Assembly (NCBI GenBank): GCA_023473845.1
Contig: JAMCYA010000060.1
Location: 1 to 8,279 of the forward strand
Source of the DNA: Patescibacteria group bacterium
GTDB lineage: Bacteria > Patescibacteriota > Doudnabacteria > UBA920
Reading direction: 5' to 3'
Length of the DNA: 8,279 nt
Position 1 is the first letter of the stretch; each line of letters begins with the position of its first letter. Below the pieces are notes generated by a model. It worked only from the letters and a program-made list of their open reading frames with translations. It searched no databases and had not been told where the DNA came from. Made by a program: the position numbers and the translations under genes. Of the stretch, positions 6,490-8,279 are shown piece after piece.

Positions 6490-6516
6490 AAAAACCCAGG
6501 CCGCCCTGGGTTTTTT
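6490..6516 (+). terminator. Intrinsic terminator after der
   Basis: The stem 6490-6500 pairs with 6505-6515 around a CCGC loop (6501-6504). The T-run at 6511-6516 begins within the descending arm. It starts 12 nt after the der stop codon and separates der from pth. A perfect 14-bp palindrome (6482-6495) overlaps its ascending arm. Confidence 0.88.
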
Positions 6517-6541
6517 AATTACTTTGTTTTTTCTTTTAACG

Positions 6542-6550
6542 TGTTATAAT
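6542..6550 (+). promoter_or_regulatory. Extended -10 promoter of pth
   Basis: TGTTATAAT is a perfect extended -10 element (TGn plus TATAAT, the latter at 6545-6550). No good -35 is present, which extended -10 promoters do not need. Ten nucleotides separate the box from the ATG at 6561, so the mRNA would be leaderless or nearly so. Confidence 0.65.
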
Positions 6551-6560
6551 CAAAATAGCT

Positions 6561-7106
6561 ATGAAATTCGTTGTCGGCTTGGGTAATCCCGAAATCAAAT
6601 ACCAAAAAACGCGGCACAACGCCGGATTTTTGGCTGTGGATTTTTTCTTAAAAGGCATCCACCCCCTGGCCTGCCAGTCCAGGTTCCAAGCCCAAATTTG
6701 CGAACTGCATTTCGGCAGCCTGAAAATCTTTTTTATCAAGCCCCTGACTTACATGAATCTTTCGGGCGAAGCGGTGGCGGAAATCTGCCACTACTACAAA
6801 CTGGATACCGAACATGACCTGATGGTTCTACACGATGACGTGGATCTGCCCTTTGGCGCGCTGCGTACCGGCACGGGGTCTTCGGCAGCCGGACACAATG
6901 GCGTGCAGAGCATTATTGACGCCCTGGGCAGCCAAAACTTCAGCCGGGTGCGCATCGGAATAGAAACCCGGACGGACAAAAAGAACCCGCCCACCGACGC
7001 CTTTGTCCTGCAGAACTTTACTCCTCAGGAACTGGCGCAGCTGGACGCTGAGGTACTGCCCAAAGTAAAAAATGAAGTTGACCAATTTTTAAAACTTGAG
7101 GCATAA
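6561..7106 (+). CDS. pth: Peptidyl-tRNA hydrolase
   Basis: A 181-residue cytosolic enzyme that cleaves the ester bond of peptidyl-tRNAs released from stalled ribosomes. Visible motifs: GLGNP (6-10), Tyr14, TRHNAGF with catalytic His19 (17-23), KPLTYMNLSG with Asn66 (60-69), HDDVDLPFG with Asp92 (91-99), AGHNG with Asn113 (110-114) and FSRVRIGIE (127-135). These match the active-site residues of the E. coli enzyme within one or two positions. Length is normal for the family. It has its own promoter, has no Shine-Dalgarno sequence and is cut off from der by a terminator. Its stop codon overlaps the U-run of the minus-strand terminator downstream. Confidence 0.97.
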   Translation: MKFVVGLGNPEIKYQKTRHNAGFLAVDFFLKGIHPLACQSRFQAQICELHFGSLKIFFIKPLTYMNLSGEAVAEICHYYKLDTEHDLMVLHDDVDLPFGALRTGTGSSAAGHNGVQSIIDALGSQNFSRVRIGIETRTDKKNPPTDAFVLQNFTPQELAQLDAEVLPKVKNEVDQFLKLEA

Positions 7107-7138
7107 AAAAATAAATCCCGCGCTCTGCGGGATTTATT
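7105..7138. terminator. Terminator shared by pth and the minus-strand RNA
   Basis: A perfect 12-bp stem (7110-7121 with 7127-7138, loop 7122-7126). On the minus strand it is followed by a run of seven T (complement of 7105-7111), an excellent terminator for the RNA transcribed from the right. On the plus strand the tail (TTGTTTGTTT from 7137) is weaker but usable for pth. Confidence 0.88.
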
Positions 7139-7309
7139 GTTTGTTTGGAGGACCCTACCTGCAAGTGAAAGGCCGCAAGCAAACGCCTACAAACCTTTAC
7201 TTGATGCCAAAACAAGTAGTAGGAGGGATCCATACCTGTTTCGAGCTACTTGCATGTAGGATCCAAGAAACAAACAAACTAAGCAAAACTCCTTCTGACC
7301 GTATACTGA
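7105..7309 (-). ncRNA. Structured RNA, candidate 6S RNA
   Basis: A transcript of about 200 nt bounded by a full-consensus minus-strand promoter and a strong terminator, with no convincing protein. The 5' and 3' parts pair in a long closing rod: 7268-7277 with 7137-7146 (10 bp), a 3x3 internal loop, 7256-7264 with 7150-7158 (9 bp), one A-G mismatch, then 7248-7254 with 7160-7166 (7 bp). A large central bubble follows (24 nt at 7224-7247 opposite 19 nt at 7167-7185). The apical stem is 7219-7223 with 7186-7190 and 7213-7218 with 7198-7203, with a 7-nt bulge. One pair in the rod is G-U only when read on the minus strand, favouring that strand. Rod, bubble, apical stem and size are those of 6S RNA, which binds RNA polymerase by mimicking an open promoter. 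The bubble's 3' strand carries GCTTGCGGC, close to GCCTGCGGC of E. coli 6S as I recall it. Identity is inferred from architecture only. Confidence 0.65.
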
Positions 7310-7315
7310 TATAAT
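7307..7315 (+). promoter_or_regulatory. Possible extended -10 promoter of dprA
   Basis: TGATATAAT carries TGn plus a perfect TATAAT (7310-7315). No -35 is recognisable. The start near 7322 would give a leader of about 50 nt. Its -10 directly abuts the -10 of the minus-strand promoter, forming a 14-bp palindrome at 7309-7322. Confidence 0.4.
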
Positions 7316-7344
7316 ATTATATACCATTTTGAGGGTTTTGTCAA
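7316..7344 (-). promoter_or_regulatory. Full-consensus sigma70 promoter of the structured RNA
   Basis: On the minus strand, TTGACA (7339-7344) and TATAAT (7316-7321) are separated by exactly 17 bp, so both boxes and the spacer are ideal. The predicted start is near 7309. This is the strongest promoter in the window, as expected for an abundant stable RNA. Confidence 0.9.
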
Positions 7345-7372
7345 GGCTAAAACGCGCATAAACTAAGCAAAA

Positions 7373-8279
7373 ATGGGCTTCCCTGAAAATTTATACATCC
7401 ATGCTTTCAATCTGCTGCCGGAGTTCGGGCCAGCCAGGCTCTATAAAATTGGAGAGCATTTTAAAACTTTCGCCCGGGCTTACATTGCAAGCGCAAACGA
7501 GCTGGTGGCAGGGGGGATTGAGCCGGAACTGGCAAAAAAATTCTGTGCTTTAAAAAATAGCTTATCGCTGGAACTGGAAACCCAAAGGTTGGCAGCGGAA
7601 AACATTTTCCTAATTTCTTACCGCGACCCCGCCTACCCCCAGCTGCTCCTTGAGACCGGGCGTTTTCCGGTTCTGCTGTACGTCAAAGGCCGGCTGGAAC
7701 AAAATGACGAACTTTGCCTAGCCGTAGTCGGCACACGAAAAATTACCACCTACGGCCGCAGCGTCACGCCCGCCCTGGTCGAACCCTTGTGCCTGGCCGG
7801 GGTGGTTATTGTCTCCGGCCTGGCTTACGGAGTAGATGCGCTGGCCCACCACACTGCAGTCAAACTGGGCTGCCGCACCATTGCGGTGTTGGGCGGCGGC
7901 CTGGATAAAAAAAGTCTATACCCGCAAAACCACGCGCTCTTAGCCGAAGAAATTCTGGCTGCCGGCGGCGCGCTTGTAAGCGAGTACCCGCCGGCCACAC
8001 CTTGCCTGCGCCACCATTTCATTTCCCGCAACCGCATCATTTCCGGGTTGGCCGTGGGTACGCTGGTAGTGGAATGCGATTTGGACAGCGGCAGCCTGAT
8101 AACCGCGCGCCACGCGCTGGAGCAAAACCGAACCGTGTACGCCGTGCCCGGACCCATTTACGTGCCCGAAAGCCGCGGCCCAAACAACCTTATCAAAATG
8201 GGAGGCCGGCTGGTCAGCGATGCCCGGGATATCCTGGAAGACCTGAATCTGGACAGCCAAAACACAGGCAAGGTGTGGC
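7373..8279 (+). CDS. dprA: DNA-processing protein DprA (3' end beyond window)
   Basis: 302 codons are present and the frame is still open at the window edge. DprA (Smf) binds incoming single-stranded DNA and loads RecA during natural transformation. The N-terminus (about 8-55) resembles the family's helical SAM/HhH-like region. The Rossmann-fold core is clear: VVGTRKITTYGR (118-129), SGLAYGVDALAHH (147-159), GGGLDKKSLYPQNH, SEYPPATP, HHFISRNRIISGLAVGTLVVE, SGSLITARHALEQNRTVYAVPG and a final RGPNNLIKMGG loop. The start at 7373 is set by an in-frame TAA at 7364-7366. There is no Shine-Dalgarno sequence; the bases before the ATG are A-rich and belong to the 13-nt repeat. It is separated from pth by the structured RNA gene. 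Confidence 0.95.
   Translation, partial: MGFPENLYIHAFNLLPEFGPARLYKIGEHFKTFARAYIASANELVAGGIEPELAKKFCALKNSLSLELETQRLAAENIFLISYRDPAYPQLLLETGRFPVLLYVKGRLEQNDELCLAVVGTRKITTYGRSVTPALVEPLCLAGVVIVSGLAYGVDALAHHTAVKLGCRTIAVLGGGLDKKSLYPQNHALLAEEILAAGGALVSEYPPATPCLRHHFISRNRIISGLAVGTLVVECDLDSGSLITARHALEQNRTVYAVPGPIYVPESRGPNNLIKMGGRLVSDARDILEDLNLDSQNTGKVW

Larger units (their letters stand above)
7276..7372. repeat. 13-nt direct repeat linking the RNA leader and the dprA start
   Basis: AAACTAAGCAAAA occurs at 7276-7288 and at 7360-7372, 84 bp apart. The first copy is transcribed in antisense as part of the candidate RNA's 5' leader. The second copy ends at the base before the dprA ATG. Confidence 0.85.

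Noticed and set aside
7200..7289. Short minus-strand frame starting with TTG after AAGGAG (7289-7294), about 29 codons, inside the structured RNA.
   Set aside because: It uses a rare start codon, shows no recognisable protein features, and runs through the rod and bubble of a well-defined RNA with promoter and terminator. RNA structure explains the region better. A leader peptide is not formally excluded.

Overview
The window is a compact stretch of bacterial chromosome carrying nine protein genes (one cut by the right edge), one tRNA and one candidate structured RNA. All are housekeeping functions. Tight packing, a short arginine/lysine-rich S21, several genes without a Shine-Dalgarno sequence and a divergent HisRS-like gene suggest a Patescibacteria/CPR organism, perhaps Parcubacteria-like. 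That placement is an inference from gene content, not a phylogeny. All eight complete genes end in TAA or TAG and read through at normal length with the standard code, so a lineage that recodes UGA as glycine is unlikely.

Left arm, minus strand (29-3428). From its promoter leftwards the order is lepB (signal peptidase I), a HisRS-like gene and a HIT hydrolase, in one apparent operon closed by a symmetric terminator at 917-958. Next come rpsU with its own strong promoter, then yqeY. A HIT, rpsU, yqeY order is familiar from other bacteria. tRNA-Val(CAC) lies just upstream of lepB and has an unusual inverted and direct repeat arrangement around it. The HisRS-like protein keeps the full domain layout but has lost nearly all residues needed for histidine activation.

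Right arm, plus strand (3632-8279). An LCP (LytR-CpsA-Psr) cell-wall glycopolymer transferase is followed by der, a ribosome-assembly GTPase, which ends in an intrinsic terminator. pth (peptidyl-tRNA hydrolase) has its own extended -10 promoter, and a truncated dprA (DNA-processing protein) closes the window. yqeY, the LCP gene and pth share an identical GTTATAAT only 10-14 nt ahead of their ATG, which points to leaderless or very short-leader mRNAs.

The most interesting part is the 266 bp between pth and dprA. On the minus strand it holds a full-consensus promoter (TTGACA, 17 bp, TATAAT), about 200 nt that fold into a long rod with a large central bubble, and a strong terminator. That is the architecture of 6S RNA. 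Its 5' leader carries a 13-nt sequence complementary to the bases immediately before the dprA start codon, so the RNA could also control dprA. The two promoters are back to back with abutting -10 boxes.

Overall the window couples translation (S21, Der, Pth, tRNA, HisRS-like) with envelope functions (LepB, LCP) and DNA uptake or recombination (DprA). No mobile element, CRISPR array or phage gene is visible.
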